DNA of 64,000 nt, taken from Chitinophagaceae bacterium UBA7600 (GTDB taxonomy: Bacteria > Bacteroidota > Bacteroidia > Chitinophagales > Chitinophagaceae). Position numbers and translations under genes: made by a program. Below the pieces are notes generated by a model that worked only from the letters and a program-made list of their open reading frames with translations, made no database searches and was not told the DNA's origin. The stretch is from positions 15,470 through 79,469 of the forward strand of contig DLKC01000056.1 in NCBI GenBank assembly GCA_002478885.1, written 5' to 3'. Shown here piece after piece: positions 62,823 through 64,000 of this stretch (position 1 is the stretch's first letter; each line of letters begins with the position of its first letter).

Positions 62823-63395
62823 TTATGGTCTTATAACCTGTATTTCGCCGTTCTTCCACGATATGATCGCTGAAGCCGCTGACAGAGAGAAATCATCCTG
62901 TTTATATTTCACCACATAGTCAACCCCATTTCTGATTGCCTGGTCGATCTCGCTGAAATTGCGCGGCGAAAGCATACCGCTAACATTGGCTGAAGTGCTT
63001 ACGATTGGCTTGCGAAACCTTTTGATAATATTGCGGCAAAATTCGTCGTTGCAAATGCGGATAGCGACAGAACCGTCTGAGGCGAGCACATTGTCGGCAA
63101 GGCCAACCGCGTGCTCATAAATAACAGTTGTAGGTTTTCCGGCAGCCTGTAAATAATCAAATACTGCGAGATCAGGTGAAGCGGTGTACTGCAACACATC
63201 CCTTTCCGACGCGGTAAGCACAACAAAACTTTTTATCGCGGGTCTTTGCTTTAGTGCAATGATCTTTTCAACCGCAATAGCGTTTGTAGCATCGCATCCT
63301 ATACCCCATATCGTATCGGTTGGGTAAAGCATTATGCCCCCTTTGTTCAATACGTTGAGGCACTGCTCCACATCGAACGCAAAGTCTTCTGTCAT
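62823..63395 (-). CDS. L-threonylcarbamoyladenylate synthase family protein (Sua5/YrdC/YciO)
   Basis: 190 residues from ATG 63395 (MTEDFAFDVEQCLNVLNKGG). The YrdC fold is clear: GIMLYPTDTIWGIGCDATN near 20-38, KIIALKQRPAIKSFVVL with the K-x-R basic motif near 44-60, AGKPTTVIYEHA, VAIRICNDEFCRNII, and PIVSTSANVSGMLSPRNF. It makes threonylcarbamoyl-AMP from threonine, bicarbonate and ATP for the t6A37 tRNA modification, or belongs to the YciO branch of less certain role. The frame upstream of 63395 runs through a repeat arm and is not coding. Confidence 0.92.
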   Translation of the reverse strand: MTEDFAFDVEQCLNVLNKGGIMLYPTDTIWGIGCDATNAIAVEKIIALKQRPAIKSFVVLTASERDVLQYTASPDLAVFDYLQAAGKPTTVIYEHAVGLADNVLASDGSVAIRICNDEFCRNIIKRFRKPIVSTSANVSGMLSPRNFSEIDQAIRNGVDYVVKYKQDDFSLSAASAIISWKNGEIQVIRP

Positions 63396-63478
63396 GCGGC
63401 GAAAATACAAACTGTAATTATTCCTGTTCAAATTATTCAACAGTATTGGCTGATAAATTGCTGCTATGCGATTCAGCC

Positions 63479-63498
63479 GTACAAGTGTGCGACGCAAC
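63479..63498 (-). repeat. Arm of the dispersed repeat (type 1) on the 5' side of the Sua5-like gene
   Basis: GTACAAGTGTGCGACGCAAC, a perfect complement of the consensus. The gap 63396-63614 holds this arm and the dapD promoter. Confidence 0.9.
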
Positions 63499-63568
63499 AA
63501 TGCACAATCGAAGCTGTCAATGCCCGGCCCACAACAAAAGATCACAAATAGCAGGGTTGCATTCTTGA

Positions 63569-63599
63569 TTGGCATATTAATTTTTAGCCCCTATGTTTG
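63569..63599 (+). promoter_or_regulatory. dapD: Promoter of dapD
   Basis: TTG at 63569-63571, a 20-base spacer, and TATGTTTG at 63592-63599 match TTG-N19/20-TANNTTTG. The start codon is 15 bases downstream. Confidence 0.6.
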
Positions 63600-63614
63600 C
63601 AGAAAATTTACCTG

Positions 63615-64000
63615 ATGGAATTGCAACAACTTATTGAGCATGCCTGGAGCAATCGTGCCCTTTTGAAAGAAAATGTGTACAGCGAAGCGGTGCGTGCCGC
63701 TATTGAAGAGGTTGACAAAGGTAGGCTTCGAACTGCATCACCTTCTGAAAATGGCTGGGTGGTAAATGAATGGGTGAAACAAGCTATACTGATGTATTTC
63801 GGAATTCAGCAAATGCATACATGGGAACTGCCACCTTTTGAATTCTACGATAAAATGTTGCTGAAAAGTAATTATAAAGATCTTGGTGTAAGAGCAGTGC
63901 CCCATGCAGTGGCACGCTATGGCGCATACCTTGCAAAGAATGTTGTGCTTATGCCAAGTTATGTAAATATCGGCGCCTATGTCGACGAAGGCACCATGGT
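63615..64000 (+). CDS. dapD: 2,3,4,5-tetrahydropyridine-2,6-dicarboxylate N-succinyltransferase, C-terminus outside window
   Basis: 128 residues are visible from ATG 63615 (MELQQLIEHAWSNRALLKEN). The N-terminal helical domain (NGWVVNEWVKQAILMYFGIQ) is typical of DapD, and the left-handed beta-helix begins with GVRAVPHAVARYGAYLAKNV and MPSYVNIGAYVDEGTM, the hexapeptide-repeat active-site region. It transfers a succinyl group in the meso-diaminopimelate/lysine pathway. The frame is open at the window end. Confidence 0.95.
   Translation, partial: MELQQLIEHAWSNRALLKENVYSEAVRAAIEEVDKGRLRTASPSENGWVVNEWVKQAILMYFGIQQMHTWELPPFEFYDKMLLKSNYKDLGVRAVPHAVARYGAYLAKNVVLMPSYVNIGAYVDEGTM

Noticed and set aside
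1094..63498. CRISPR-like reading of the repeated 20-base arms
   Set aside because: The arms are scattered over 62 kb, alternate in orientation, have no regular spacers, and no cas gene is present.

Overview
The window is chromosomal DNA of a Bacteroidota bacterium, most likely a member of the Chitinophagales/Chitinophagaceae. The signs are promoter elements of the Bacteroidota type (TTG, about 19-20 bases, TANNTTTG), weak or absent Shine-Dalgarno sequences, a GH95 fucosidase and GH16 lipoprotein, a Reg_prop/Y_Y_Y histidine kinase, a short NuoG, and the Bacteroidota forms of LptD and OstA/LptA. No phage, plasmid, CRISPR array, rRNA or tRNA gene was recognised.

Layout. 1-11880: glycan use and sensing (partial esterase, GH95 alpha-fucosidase, NarL-type regulator with its large membrane kinase, an RRM RNA-binding protein, a Gfo/Idh/MocA oxidoreductase, a GH16 lipoprotein). 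12116-24714: housekeeping and unknown genes (adenosine deaminase family, a very large multi-pass membrane protein, CutC, a three-gene run of PRPP-synthetase-like protein, MFS transporter and glycosylasparaginase, then a CCA-type nucleotidyltransferase and a PRiA4-ORF3-like protein). 24845-33901: RmlD-like reductase, CHAD, DinB, YhcH, a SET-domain protein, CysM, a repeat-rich exported protein, an RlpA-like protein and a FtsX/MacB-type permease. 34211-48719: a complete Complex I operon on the minus strand, nuoA-B-C-D-(exported protein)-E-F-G-H-I-J-K-L-M-N. 48804-51732: operon of small membrane protein, PstS-like lipoprotein and TPR protein. 52148-55742: low-molecular-weight phosphatase, hisS, a small exported protein, a thiolase. 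56057-62719: an envelope cluster of lptD, divergent from N-acetylmuramoyl-alanine amidase, MCE/MlaD protein and OstA/LptA-like protein. 62823-64000: a Sua5/YrdC protein and the start of dapD.

The feature that stands out and that no gene explains is a family of short dispersed repeats. I count 27 arms of a ~20-base consensus (GTTGCGTCGCACACTTGTAC and its complement), all in intergenic DNA. Sixteen form eight inverted pairs that enclose 125-155 bases with mostly unrelated spacers. A second subtype (GTTGTGTCACTC) changes two symmetry-related bases together so that the inner dyad is kept, and it is concentrated in the nuo operon. No transposase or REP-associated tyrosine transposase is in the window, so what moves or reads these elements is open. 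Several promoters also sit so close to the start codon (for example TATCTTTG-CCCGG-ATG) that the transcripts should be leaderless or nearly so.
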